DNA of 51,284 nucleotides, taken from a virus. The notes under the pieces are model-generated. The model saw only the letters and a list, made by a program, of their open reading frames with translations. It had not been told where the DNA came from and did not search any database. The stretch is taken from the IMG/VR virus record IMGVR_UViG_3300005518_000018, positions 1 through 51,284 of that record, one strand, 5' to 3'. Position numbers and translations under genes: made by a program. Shown here in pieces: positions 6,009-15,110 of the stretch. How positions within the stretch are numbered: the stretch's first letter is position 1; each line of letters starts with the position of its first letter.

Positions 6009-6160
6009 CGCACCTACTTGCGATCATGTTCGGCGTCGGCTTGCTCATGAGCCCCGGCGGTACGGGTAGCATCATGCCCCCGCCCGGCACGTCGCTAATC
6101 ACGACGGAAAGCGGCCTTGCAATCACAACCGAGGCGGGCGTACCGCTACGGACGGAATGA
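6005..6160 (+). CDS. Small hydrophobic protein, 51 aa
   Basis: Its ATG overlaps the previous stop (ATGA) and its TGA overlaps the next ATG, so all three ORFs are coupled. The N-terminus MTHLLAIMFGVGLLMSPGG is a short hydrophobic segment resembling a signal or anchor. The rest is Thr/Gly-rich (PPPGTSLITTESGLAITTEA), like the repetitive tails of phage structural proteins. No family recognised. Confidence 0.55.
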   Translation: MTHLLAIMFGVGLLMSPGGTGSIMPPPGTSLITTESGLAITTEAGVPLRTE

Positions 6161-7242
6161 CAATGAAACGCACACTACTTGCCCTACTGCTCGCGGTTCT
6201 TCCGCTCGCCACGTTCGCACAGACTGTACCGATTAGCGGACTACCCGCAGGCGGCGCGGTCTCGGATACGGACGTACTACCCAACACGCAAGGCGCGACG
6301 ACGGTCAAGACGACGGCCGCGCAGCTCGCTACGTACGTCTTCAGCCCCGCCTCTATTACGGTCGGCCCCGTGGGCACCAACACCGTATTACTCGGCAACG
6401 CTGCGGCCACCACGACGAGCAATGGCGGCAATCTCGTCATGCGTGCGAGCCCCGGCGGCACCGTGTCAGGCAACGCAGGCGCGGCCGAGATAAATGGCGG
6501 CGTTGCAATCGACGGTGTAGGCGGCAATGCCACCATACGCGGTAGCGCTGGCGTTGGAACGAATCGCGCGGGCGGCTCGGTCAATGCACTGGCCGGTGCC
6601 GCAACTGGTACAGCTACGGGCGGCGGTGGATCGTTCACAGCGGGCCAAGGTGGCGCAACGGGTGCAGGCGGACAGTTCACTATTACGGCGGGCGCAGGCG
6701 GCGCGACCTCGGGCAATGGCGGCTCGGTCATTGTTGCCGGCGGCACCCCGACCGATGGCAACGGCGGAAGCGTCACGCTCAACGGTGTGAACGGTGTAGG
6801 AACGAACCGCAACGGCGGCAACGTCAATATCACCACAGGCGCGGCCACGGGCTCGGGCACGGCGGGAACGCTCAACCTCAACGGTACGCCGCTCGTTAAC
6901 GCGGGTACGTTCAGCATGACCGCGACGGCCGGTTTAGCGTCGCCACCTAGCGTCGCTGCGCAATGGGCGCTCGCTGGTAATATCGCTATCGTCTGCACCA
7001 ACACTGTAGGCGGCACGAGCAACGCGACTAATTTCACGTTGGGCACCATCCCTGCGGCGGCACGTCCTGCCAGTGCTCGCGCTACTACGATGAACTTCGG
7101 AACAGACAACAGCGTCAACGGGCTTTACACCGCTGTCGTGAGCAACACGGGCGTACTCACGTTGAATTTCAACGGCGGTAGCTGGACGAACACGGGCACG
7201 AAGGCTAGCGGCAATGCGTGCTTCACGTACCCCATCAACTGA
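6157..7242 (+). CDS. Exported Gly-rich tail-fibre-like protein, 361 aa
   Basis: Signal peptide at residues 1-22 (MTMKRTLLALLLAVLPLATF-AQ). Residues 23-65 match the start of phage fibre proteins (ISGLPAGGAVSDTDVLPNTQ ... TTVKTTAAQLATYV). Residues 80-245 are Gly-rich repeats (GNGGSVTLNG, GTNRNGGNVNI) likely to form a beta-helix. A C-terminal beta-sandwich resembles fibre tip domains. Closely related in repeats and layout to the protein at 29584-31305. Its location between the two terminase genes and its signal peptide are unusual. Function unproven; possibly a receptor-binding or surface decoy protein. Confidence 0.7.
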   Translation: MTMKRTLLALLLAVLPLATFAQTVPISGLPAGGAVSDTDVLPNTQGATTVKTTAAQLATYVFSPASITVGPVGTNTVLLGNAAATTTSNGGNLVMRASPGGTVSGNAGAAEINGGVAIDGVGGNATIRGSAGVGTNRAGGSVNALAGAATGTATGGGGSFTAGQGGATGAGGQFTITAGAGGATSGNGGSVIVAGGTPTDGNGGSVTLNGVNGVGTNRNGGNVNITTGAATGSGTAGTLNLNGTPLVNAGTFSMTATAGLASPPSVAAQWALAGNIAIVCTNTVGGTSNATNFTLGTIPAAARPASARATTMNFGTDNSVNGLYTAVVSNTGVLTLNFNGGSWTNTGTKASGNACFTYPIN

Positions 7243-7251
7243 TTTTGGTAC

Positions 7252-8940
7252 ATGGGCGAACTAGTAGACCTTGGGGGCGTCGGCTTCGACTGGCGCAACC
7301 CTGATTACCTGCCGATATGGCTGCAACGCGAAGCGCGCTTGCGCAAGCTGCGCGCCGACCCCGCGTTGCTCGCTAAGGTACGCGTCTACTATCGCGACCA
7401 CATAGACGACCTCATCAACGATTGGGGCGTGACGGTTGACCCGCGTGTAGCTGCAAACAAAAAGCGACGGGCGATAATGCCCATGCTCTTGTGGCCCAAG
7501 CAACGCGCGTTTATCAAGTTCCTGCAAGCTCGCGTCGATGCCAGCGAAGACGGCGTTGCGGTGAAGTCTCGCGACGTGGGCATCTCGTGGCTAGCGATGG
7601 GGTTTAGCGTCGGCCTGTGTATCGCACGCGACGACGTTTCGATTGGGTTCGGTAGCGAGAAAGAAGACAAGGTTGACCGCTCGGGCGATCCCGACTGCCT
7701 TTTCTACAAGGGCCGGCTCTTTCTTCAATACCTACCCGTTGAGTTCCGTGGCGGCTTCACGCTGAAGAACAACAGCGCACACATGCGCCTGACGTTCCCT
7801 AACACGGGGTCTAGTATCACAGGTGAGGCGGGCAACAACATCGGGCGAGGCGGCCGTAAAATTGTCTACTTCGTTGACGAATCGGCGCATATACCCAACC
7901 CGAAGGCTATCGACGCATCGTTGAGCGCCAACACTGAAATACGCATAGACATGTCGAGCGTGTACGGAATGGCGAACAGCTTCGCCGAGCGTGCACACAA
8001 CGGGAACATAAAACGCTTCGACTTCCATTGGAAGGACGACCCGCGCAAAGACGCGGAATGGGAAAAGAAGAAACGCGCAACGCTAGACCCCGCTATCTTC
8101 GCCAGCGAATACGATTGCAACTTTAGCGCATCGATTGAGGGGCAGGTAATCCCGAGCCTATGGGTGCAGTCAGCTCTCGACGCGCACAAGTTGCTCGGGC
8201 TCGCGTTGCCCACGGGCACGAAGACGGGCGCGCTCGACGTTGCGGATGCGGGCCGCGACTACAACGCATTCGGTGTACGTCAGCAATGGCTCGTGCATTT
8301 CGTCGAGCAATGGAAGGGCTCGGAAGACTTGGACATTTTTCACAGCGTAGAGCATTCATTCGCGCTGTCGGATATGAACGGCCTAGACGGTTTCTTTTAC
8401 GATGCAGACGGGCTAGGTGCTGGCGTGCGCGGCGATGCGCGCAAGGTCAACGAGGCGCGCGTTGGTCGCGAGCTGTCCGTTGAACCGTTCCGGGGTTCGG
8501 GTGAAGTGTTCGAGCCCGAGGCTATCGTAGAGGGCACCGAGCGCACCGCCCTCGACTTTTTCGAGAACGCGAAAGCGCAAGCATGGTGGGCTCTTCGGCA
8601 GCGCTTCAACTGGACGCACCGCCTCATGGAAGCATTCAAGGCGGGCGACGGCTCGTGGCAGGTAGACCTCGAACAGTTCGCCGAGCGTGGTATTAGCATC
8701 AACAGCGACTTCGAGTACCGTGCGCGTCTATCCATCGAACTATCGCAACCCGTATGGATGCTGTCGAAAAACGGTAAATGGATGGTCGATAAATGCCCCG
8801 TCGGCACGAAGACCGAGGTGCGCAACAGCATCGTATCGCCAAATTTGGCCGACACCGTTATGATGCTGTTCGCCCCGCGCTACACGGCGCTTGCGATCAA
8901 TCCCGCCCTACTCGCTGCAATGGCAGGTACACGACGATGA
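7252..8940 (+). CDS. terL: Terminase large subunit
   Basis: 562 aa, the ATPase/nuclease motor that packages DNA into the prohead. N-terminal ATPase: variant Walker A KSRDVGIS (residues 105-112) and Walker B IVYFVDESAH (204-213, D209-E210). C-terminal RNase H-like nuclease: LDVADAGRDYNAF (D329, D332) and FFYDADGLGAGVRG (D384, D386). Length is normal for the family. The start ATG lies 9 bases after the exported protein gene with only a weak ribosome site. Its 3' end overlaps the portal ATG (ATGA). Confidence 0.92.
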   Translation: MGELVDLGGVGFDWRNPDYLPIWLQREARLRKLRADPALLAKVRVYYRDHIDDLINDWGVTVDPRVAANKKRRAIMPMLLWPKQRAFIKFLQARVDASEDGVAVKSRDVGISWLAMGFSVGLCIARDDVSIGFGSEKEDKVDRSGDPDCLFYKGRLFLQYLPVEFRGGFTLKNNSAHMRLTFPNTGSSITGEAGNNIGRGGRKIVYFVDESAHIPNPKAIDASLSANTEIRIDMSSVYGMANSFAERAHNGNIKRFDFHWKDDPRKDAEWEKKKRATLDPAIFASEYDCNFSASIEGQVIPSLWVQSALDAHKLLGLALPTGTKTGALDVADAGRDYNAFGVRQQWLVHFVEQWKGSEDLDIFHSVEHSFALSDMNGLDGFFYDADGLGAGVRGDARKVNEARVGRELSVEPFRGSGEVFEPEAIVEGTERTALDFFENAKAQAWWALRQRFNWTHRLMEAFKAGDGSWQVDLEQFAERGISINSDFEYRARLSIELSQPVWMLSKNGKWMVDKCPVGTKTEVRNSIVSPNLADTVMMLFAPRYTALAINPALLAAMAGTRR

Positions 8941-10709
8941 AACGGCTTCGCAATTGGCTTCGCGCATGGCTTGGCGTACCCGAGGCCGTCGTGCACGTCC
9001 ACGGTCCCGACCCCTTCGCCGTGTCGCCCTCGACGCTCGCGAAGAGCGAAGAGAACGGGCCGACGTTGAGCCGCTTTCAGTCGCAGCTCGCACAGCTCGG
9101 CGAGTTGTTCCTGATCCCCCGCAAGGTGCAGCCGCCCACGCTGCCCGACGCCGTGCGCGCGTTCAAGTACAACGCGAACGACGACGAGGGCAAGCTAGGT
9201 GCCCCGCTTGCGATGGACGACGCCAACAACGCGCCCATGTGGGCGTACATGAATCAAGCCAACTGCGGGCTCGGCTTCGCGGGCTATCCATACCTTGCAG
9301 AGCTTGCGCAGCGTAGCGAGTACCGCGCGCCTACCGAGACGATTGCCGCCGAGGCGACGCGCGAATGGATCGACGTTACGGTAAAGGGCAAAGCCTCGAA
9401 AAAGAAACGTAAAGAGCGTGGCGAGGTCGTCGAGGTTGCGAACGATGCGGATGCCGACGGCAACGGTGTAGACGATGCGCTAGAGGATAAAATCGAAGCG
9501 CTCGAAGCGGCGCTTGAATCGTTCAAGGTGCGCGATTCGTTCCGACGCCTGTCCGAGCAAGACGGATTTTTCGGACGGTCACAGCTCTACATTGACGTAG
9601 ACCCCGGCCGCCTCGACCGTGACCAGCGCGACCAATTGCCGTTGGTCGTCGATCCGAAAACGATACCGAAGGGCTCGTTGAAGGGCTTGCAAGTTGTCGA
9701 ACCCATCTGGACCTCGCCGTATAACTACAACTCGACCGACCCCACGTTGCCGAGCTTCTACAAGCCTAACGCGTGGTTCGTCATGGGGCGGCGCGTGCAC
9801 GCTTCGCGGTTGCTTACGTTCGTGTCGCGCGAGGTGCCCGACATGCTCAAGCCCGCTTACAACTTCGGCGGCCTGTCGCTGTCGCAGCTCATGGAACCGT
9901 ACGTATTCCAATGGCTGCGCACGCGCAACAGCGTGTCGGACCTCATTTACAACTTTTCTATCATCGTACTAAAAACGGACATGGCCGCCGTGCTCGCCGA
10001 CAAAGGCGGCGCAGCGGGTGCCAAGGCCGGCATGGGGTTCTTCGACCGCCTGAAGCTGTTCACGCAAACGCGTAGCAATCAGGGTCTAATGACCATCGAC
10101 AAGACGCGCGAAGAGCTGGAGCAAATTGCGGTCCCGCTGTCGTCGCTCGACAAGTTGCAGGCGCAGGCACAGGAACACATGGCCGCGCCGTCGCATATCC
10201 CGCTCGTGAAGCTCACCGGCATTACGCCGTCAGGGCTCAACGCGTCGAGCGAGGGTGAAATACAGGTGTGGTACGACTGGATTCGTTCGTATCAAATTGC
10301 GTTCTACGCAAAGCACCTGAAGCATGTACTAGACGTGCTACAGCTTCATTTGTTCGGCACGATAGACGAAAGCATCGGTTTTGAGTTCAAGCCGCTGTCG
10401 TCGCCGACCGTCAAAGAGCTGTCGGAAATTCGCAAGGCCAACGCCGAGACCGACGCCGCGTACATCGACAAGGGCGTCATTTCGCCCGAGGAAGTACGCG
10501 AGCGCGTGTCGAGCGACCCGCAAAGCGGGTACGACAACCTTACCGGCCCGGCACCGACGCCGCCTGTACTCGGCGAGGCCGAGCACGGTGCGCAGCTCGA
10601 CGAACAGGGCAAACAAGCCGACCACGAGCGCGCGGGCGAGACGGCCGAGGAAGCACACAAGCGAGCGCTCGAACTCGAAGCAACGAAGGCAGCGAAGAAA
10701 GCAGCGTGA
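8937..10709 (+). CDS. Portal protein, DUF1073 / Phage_portal_3 family
   Basis: 590 aa. It forms the dodecameric ring at the unique capsid vertex. The start ATG overlaps the terminase stop. Features of the DUF1073 (HI1409) family: the early AYMNQANCGLGFAGYPYLAE segment, then YRAPTETIAAEATREWI, and central PANF-like and YVFQWLRTRNSVSDLIYNF segments. The C-terminus (residues 545-590) is Ala/Glu/Lys-rich coiled coil. Families with this N-terminal domain are sometimes labelled Acb1-like in databases; position next to TerL and the Mu-F protein argues for portal. Confidence 0.88.
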   Translation: MKRLRNWLRAWLGVPEAVVHVHGPDPFAVSPSTLAKSEENGPTLSRFQSQLAQLGELFLIPRKVQPPTLPDAVRAFKYNANDDEGKLGAPLAMDDANNAPMWAYMNQANCGLGFAGYPYLAELAQRSEYRAPTETIAAEATREWIDVTVKGKASKKKRKERGEVVEVANDADADGNGVDDALEDKIEALEAALESFKVRDSFRRLSEQDGFFGRSQLYIDVDPGRLDRDQRDQLPLVVDPKTIPKGSLKGLQVVEPIWTSPYNYNSTDPTLPSFYKPNAWFVMGRRVHASRLLTFVSREVPDMLKPAYNFGGLSLSQLMEPYVFQWLRTRNSVSDLIYNFSIIVLKTDMAAVLADKGGAAGAKAGMGFFDRLKLFTQTRSNQGLMTIDKTREELEQIAVPLSSLDKLQAQAQEHMAAPSHIPLVKLTGITPSGLNASSEGEIQVWYDWIRSYQIAFYAKHLKHVLDVLQLHLFGTIDESIGFEFKPLSSPTVKELSEIRKANAETDAAYIDKGVISPEEVRERVSSDPQSGYDNLTGPAPTPPVLGEAEHGAQLDEQGKQADHERAGETAEEAHKRALELEATKAAKKAA

Positions 10710-11896
10710 AGCGGCTACGCGCACCACGGGCGAAGCGTGTCGTTCTCGACCCGGTATGGCCGAACGTCGGCGTACAGTTCTGGTATCAGAACGAACTCGA
10801 CACGCTCATAAGCCAATCGACGGGCGACCTCACGCGCGAGTTGACGCGTGCATGGCACGATACGCCGCCGCTCTTCAGCGGTTTCGCCACCGACTCGGCG
10901 GTCACGGCTGCGGGCGTATGCGTCACGTCACAGGGGCGCGTGCTGCTCTGCCTGCGCAACGATGGCGAGGGTTGGGCGTTCCCCGCCGGCACGGTCGAGC
11001 CCGACGAGACGCCCGAGGCTGCGGCACGGCGCGAGCTGTTCGAGGAAACCCTGCACGTACACAACGGGCCGTTCGATGCGTCCCACGTTCGGGGCAGCTT
11101 TCAGACCTTCACAACTGACGTACTCGAACCGTTTACGCCGCAGCTCAATAGCGAGCACTCGGCGGCGGTGTGGGTGACGGTGCCCGATGCGCTTACGTTG
11201 CAACTCCACCCCGGCGTGCGTGCTGCACTCGAAGACGTTACTAACGCGCGTCTCGCATTCGATGCAGCACCCACGGGTACGAAGGGCTTGCAAGCTGCGC
11301 TCGCTAAATGGGGCGCGCAAACCATAAAGCGCTTTGACCTCATGAGCGCGAAGATTGCGAACGACTTCGCCACGCGCAACGCGCAGGCGACACAGACCGC
11401 GATGATGGCGCAGTTAAAGAAGGCCGGCTTTACGGTGAAATTCAAGCCGAGTGCGAAGAGCGTTGAAGCCTATCGTGCGGTAGCGGCCGAGAACGTGGCG
11501 CTAATTAAGAGCATCCCACGCAAGATGCACGAGCAAGTCGAGCAAAAGGTGTGGAACGCCGTACGACAGGGTTCCGACCTTCACAAGCTCTCGACCGAGT
11601 TGCGCGAGGTACACGGCTCGACGGTGAAGCGTGCAGCGCTCATCGCACGCGATCAGAACGCCAAAGCCAAGGCGACAATCGAACGCGTGCGGCAAATGGA
11701 ACTCGGGATAACGCACGCCATATGGATGCACTCGCACGCGGGGAAGGAACCGAGGCCGACGCACGTAGCGATGAACGACAAAGAGTACGACCTAGCGAAA
11801 GGGCTCTACGACAGCGACGAGGGCGAATGGGTGCACCCCGGCCAGCTCATCAACTGCCGGTGCACGAATCGCCCCGTTATCGAGGGCTTCGAGTGA
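10706..11896 (+). CDS. Minor head protein: Nudix domain fused to Mu-F-like domain
   Basis: 396 aa, GTG start overlapping the portal stop (GTGA). Residues about 65-190 are a Nudix hydrolase: VCVTSQGRVLLCLRNDGEGW leads to the Nudix box G95-x5-E101-x7-R109-E110-L-F-E113-E114, with all consensus acidic residues present. Residues about 200-396 are a Mu gpF/SPP1 gp7-like minor head domain ending in HPGQLINCRC, the usual C-terminal Cys-Arg-Cys. The N-terminal 60 residues look like the normal helical start of Mu-F proteins, so the Nudix unit is inserted in it. Expected virion location: inside the head near the portal. Its substrate is unknown. Confidence 0.85.
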   Translation: MKRLRAPRAKRVVLDPVWPNVGVQFWYQNELDTLISQSTGDLTRELTRAWHDTPPLFSGFATDSAVTAAGVCVTSQGRVLLCLRNDGEGWAFPAGTVEPDETPEAAARRELFEETLHVHNGPFDASHVRGSFQTFTTDVLEPFTPQLNSEHSAAVWVTVPDALTLQLHPGVRAALEDVTNARLAFDAAPTGTKGLQAALAKWGAQTIKRFDLMSAKIANDFATRNAQATQTAMMAQLKKAGFTVKFKPSAKSVEAYRAVAAENVALIKSIPRKMHEQVEQKVWNAVRQGSDLHKLSTELREVHGSTVKRAALIARDQNAKAKATIERVRQMELGITHAIWMHSHAGKEPRPTHVAMNDKEYDLAKGLYDSDEGEWVHPGQLINCRCTNRPVIEGFE

Positions 11897-11937
11897 CGAC
11901 TAGCCATAATGCAAGCCTAGCTGTATCATCGCCGCCC

Positions 11938-13152
11938 ATGCTTGCTTACGACCGTGCGTTGATAGATCGCGACCGCGTTGCCTTTGATCGGGCCAGCGTT
12001 CGCACCTTCGACGCCGACGGCCGCATGCATGTACCGAATTGCCGCATTTCCAAGGCCAACGTATGCCCGTACTACGGGCGCGAAATTCCCAACGCGAAAG
12101 CGCTCGGCCTCGAACCCAACCGGATTTACCAGCTCTACCGCGACCCGGAAGAGTTGAAGCTAGCCGCCGACTCGTTCCGCAACCTTCAGCTCATGATGGT
12201 GCATGCGAAGGTCAACGCGGCGAACCCCAAGAGCGAGATAACCGTTGGCACGGTCGGCAACGTCACGTTCGACAGCGGTTACCTCGTCTCGGATCACCTC
12301 ACCGTATGGGACGCCGACGGCATTACCCTTATCGAGTCCGAGGAAGCGCGCGAACTTTCTTCGAGCTATCGCTACCGCGCCGACATGACGCCGGGTGTAT
12401 CACCTGAAGGCGTTGCGTACGACGGCGTAATGCGCGATATTAAGGGCAATCACGTTGCACTCGTGCGCTCGGGGCGTGCGGGTTCCGATGTTCTCGTACA
12501 CGACGGCCTACCTTTGGAGTTTTCCACCATGCTCAAGCGCCCGAACTTGTTCGCCCGTCTGATGGCTCTCGGCGTTCTTCCCGCCGGCACATACGGCGAG
12601 GCCGAAAAGCTCGCGCTCGACGCGTCGCTTGCCGCAATGACGGCGAAGGACAGCGCGCCCGACGACGACATGGAAGACGACCCCGAGAACCCCGGCCAGC
12701 GTCGCCGCAAGACCGCAGCGGGCAAGCCCGGCAAGACGCGCGACGGTAGCGACAAGCCCGGCCTCGTGGCAATGGACGAAGCGGCCGTTGCGCTCGCCGT
12801 TGATACCGCGATCAAGGCAGGCGGCTATGTATCGAAAGACGATGCGCAGCGCATGGCGAACGATGCGAGCGCCGCAGCCGTTGCCAGCGTGAACGCGCTG
12901 CACGAAGCTCGCGAGCTGGTCAAGCCGCTCGTCGGTGTCGTCGCGATGGACTCGGCCGAGGCCGTGTACCGTTTCGCACTCGATAAGGAAGGTGTCGCCC
13001 TCGACGGCGTGCACGCTTCCGCCTTTCCCGCGCTGGTCCGTGAACGTATCGCCCGCAAGAGCGAAGCGCGCCCGGTCGTCGCCGCTGCGGTCGCCAAAGA
13101 TGCGGCAGCGGCCGTTTCGGCGGCCTTCCCGAACATGCCCGCTCGGGGCTAA
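11938..13152 (+). CDS. DUF2213 protein, probable prohead protease/scaffold
   Basis: 404 aa from the ATG at 11938. The N-terminal 200 residues match DUF2213 (MHVPNCRISKANVCPYYGRE ... LMMVHAKVNAANPKSE ... VRSGRAGSDVLVHD), which in this gene position is thought to be a prohead maturation protease. The C-terminal half is charged and Ala-rich (DDDMEDDPENPGQRRRK, then helices), typical of a scaffold. No clear catalytic triad is visible to me. It lies between the minor head and cement/capsid genes, as expected for protease-scaffold fusions. Confidence 0.75.
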   Translation: MLAYDRALIDRDRVAFDRASVRTFDADGRMHVPNCRISKANVCPYYGREIPNAKALGLEPNRIYQLYRDPEELKLAADSFRNLQLMMVHAKVNAANPKSEITVGTVGNVTFDSGYLVSDHLTVWDADGITLIESEEARELSSSYRYRADMTPGVSPEGVAYDGVMRDIKGNHVALVRSGRAGSDVLVHDGLPLEFSTMLKRPNLFARLMALGVLPAGTYGEAEKLALDASLAAMTAKDSAPDDDMEDDPENPGQRRRKTAAGKPGKTRDGSDKPGLVAMDEAAVALAVDTAIKAGGYVSKDDAQRMANDASAAAVASVNALHEARELVKPLVGVVAMDSAEAVYRFALDKEGVALDGVHASAFPALVRERIARKSEARPVVAAAVAKDAAAAVSAAFPNMPARG

Positions 13153-13180
13153 CCCCACAACGTAACCGAGGTTTTCCATC

Positions 13181-13915
13181 ATGGGTTTTCAGCGCGTAGT
13201 GCAGAATCAGCCGGCCCCGGCAGTTGAAGGCGACTTTGCCTCGTCCAATCCAATGTCGAGCCTTGTGCCGCCGCTTCAGGGCGCATACGTCGTGGGCGAT
13301 GCCAACGTGCGCGTCGGCTACTTCGCATGGGGCTCGAACACCGGCAAGGTGTACAGTTCGCTTGCCGCAGCCACCGCCGACGGCGGCCCGATCATCGGTT
13401 TCGTCGCGCGTCAGCCGAACATTCCCGCCGCGATGATTACCGCATTCCTCGGCGAAGCGATCATGACGCTTCAGGTGGGCCGCGAGGTCACCCTGTTGAG
13501 CGCTGGCGACTTTTACGCCGCGCTGCCGGGTGCAACGCCGTCGGCTATCGCGAACGTCTTCGCGCTCGCCACGACCGGACAGCCGTCGCTCGTTGACGAT
13601 GCGACGACCGAGCCGACCGGCTTCCGCGCCTTGTCCACGGTGCCCGTCAATGGCGTGACGAACGCCGCGACGACCATCGCAGCAAATACCGGCATCATGA
13701 CGATTGCCGCGTTTGCCTCGGGCGGTGGCGAGCCGGGCCAGCGTGTGACGGGTACGGGCGTGCCCGACGGCACGTACATCGTGCGGCAGCTCACGGGCGG
13801 CGCGGGCGGCGCGGGCACGTACCTCACGAACAGCATCAACCGTGCGGCGGTTGCGGCCTTCACCGCGACGCTCATTCAGGGCAACCTCGCGAAGATCGGC
13901 CGGGCTGCGCCGTAA
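13181..13915 (+). CDS. Structural cement (capsid decoration) protein, Gp24-like
   Basis: 244 aa, immediately upstream of the capsid gene. The pattern VRVGYFAW ... IIGFVARQPN ... LGEAIMTLQVGREVTLLSAG followed by DFYAALPG is that of phage cement proteins that clamp capsomers. Residues 150-225 are a Gly-rich insert (GTGVPDGTYIVRQLTGG) of a kind repeated in many phage virion proteins, also present in the sheath here. The 5' GAGG before the ATG supports the start. Confidence 0.72.
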   Translation: MGFQRVVQNQPAPAVEGDFASSNPMSSLVPPLQGAYVVGDANVRVGYFAWGSNTGKVYSSLAAATADGGPIIGFVARQPNIPAAMITAFLGEAIMTLQVGREVTLLSAGDFYAALPGATPSAIANVFALATTGQPSLVDDATTEPTGFRALSTVPVNGVTNAATTIAANTGIMTIAAFASGGGEPGQRVTGTGVPDGTYIVRQLTGGAGGAGTYLTNSINRAAVAAFTATLIQGNLAKIGRAAP

Positions 13916-13957
13916 TCGTCGGCCATCAACACGAACCACTAAGAAGGTAGTCTCAAA

Positions 13958-15097
13958 ATGCGTACTCACGGTCGGCGAATTGACCCGGATCAGCTCATGG
14001 CGGGCGTCAAGGCGGGTCACGCCGTAGCGCTTCTGTCGCAGTTGGATCAGGCTTACGGCTTCGCGCTGGATCAGAAAATCAACGGCGGCCGTTATGCGGG
14101 CATGCTGCCGCGCATGGTGTTCGACCGTGTGAACGCGGAAGGCAAGGTTGTCGGCCGCACCTTCGGCGAGACGGGCGCGTCAGTCGATCAGGTTGCGTTC
14201 GACGCGCAGCCGGAACTCGTTACGGTCTCGAACGCGGGTATTCCTGCGTTCCTGTCGAACTACCTCGACCCTGCCTTGATTGAGGTACTCGTGTCGCCCA
14301 TGAAGGCGGCCGAGATTGCCGGCGAGACCAAAAAAGGCGATTGGGTCACGACCGTTACGACGTTCATCGTTGTGGAAAGCGACGGTGAAGTGAGCGCCTA
14401 CGGTGACTACTCGAACGCCGGCAACGCCGATGCGAACTCGAACTTTCCGCAGCGGCAGAGCTTCCACTACCAGACGTTCACGCGTTGGGGTGAGAAAGAG
14501 CTTGCGTATACCGGCCTCGCTGGTATCGACCTCGCCTCGCGGAAGAACGTCGCCTCGGCGCTCGTGCTGAACAAGTTCCAGAACCGTTCGTATTTCTTCG
14601 GCATCGCGGGCTTGCAGAATTACGGGTTGCTCAACGACCCGAACTTGCTGCCGCCCATCGTCAACCCGACCCCGTGGGATGCTGCTACGGCGGATCAGGT
14701 TTTCGAGTCCATTCGCTTGCTCTACGCGCAGGCTGTTCGACAGGCCAACGGCTTGCTCGACCGCACCGAGCGCATGACGCTGGCAATGTCGCCGGGGTAT
14801 GAGGCGAACCTCGTGAAAACGAATCAGTTCGGCCTCAACGTGTACGACCTCGTTACGAAGAACTTCCCCAATCTCGCGATCAAGACCGCGCCCGAGTACA
14901 GCACGGCGAGCGGCGAGTTGGTGCAGCTCATCGTAGACACCTACGAGGGTCAGGAAACCCTTACGGCGGCCTTCACTGAAAAGATGCGCGCCCACGCTGT
15001 CGTGGTCGGCTCGTCCAACTTCAGTCAGAAAAAGTCGCAGGGCACATGGGGCACGGTCATCTTCCGGCCGTTCCTCGTTGCTCAGATGCTCGGCTAA
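13958..15097 (+). CDS. Major capsid protein, DUF2184 family
   Basis: 379 aa, builds the icosahedral shell. The family signature runs through GIPAFLSNYLDPALIEVL, MKAAEIAGETKKGDWVTTV, SAYGDYSN and, toward the end, a conserved capsid core (SFHYQTFTRWGEKELAYTGL). The length matches DUF2184 capsids of myoviruses. GAAGG lies about 10 bases before the ATG. Flanked by two cement-like proteins. It probably adopts the HK97 fold; no long N-terminal delta domain is seen, in agreement with a separate scaffold gene. Confidence 0.9.
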   Translation: MRTHGRRIDPDQLMAGVKAGHAVALLSQLDQAYGFALDQKINGGRYAGMLPRMVFDRVNAEGKVVGRTFGETGASVDQVAFDAQPELVTVSNAGIPAFLSNYLDPALIEVLVSPMKAAEIAGETKKGDWVTTVTTFIVVESDGEVSAYGDYSNAGNADANSNFPQRQSFHYQTFTRWGEKELAYTGLAGIDLASRKNVASALVLNKFQNRSYFFGIAGLQNYGLLNDPNLLPPIVNPTPWDAATADQVFESIRLLYAQAVRQANGLLDRTERMTLAMSPGYEANLVKTNQFGLNVYDLVTKNFPNLAIKTAPEYSTASGELVQLIVDTYEGQETLTAAFTEKMRAHAVVVGSSNFSQKKSQGTWGTVIFRPFLVAQMLG

Positions 15098-15110
15098 GCA
15101 CCGAGCGGTC

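Noticed and set aside
6123-7118. Long leftward ORF (331 codons) opposite the exported Gly-rich protein
   Set aside because: Its sequence is a Pro/Val/Ala-rich mirror of the Gly-rich repeats on the plus strand; it has no ribosome site and conflicts with the rightward operon. The same applies to the mirror ORF at 30129-30674.
12920-14020. 366-codon leftward ORF across the scaffold, cement and capsid genes
   Set aside because: It crosses three well-supported rightward genes, is Arg-rich and has no motif.
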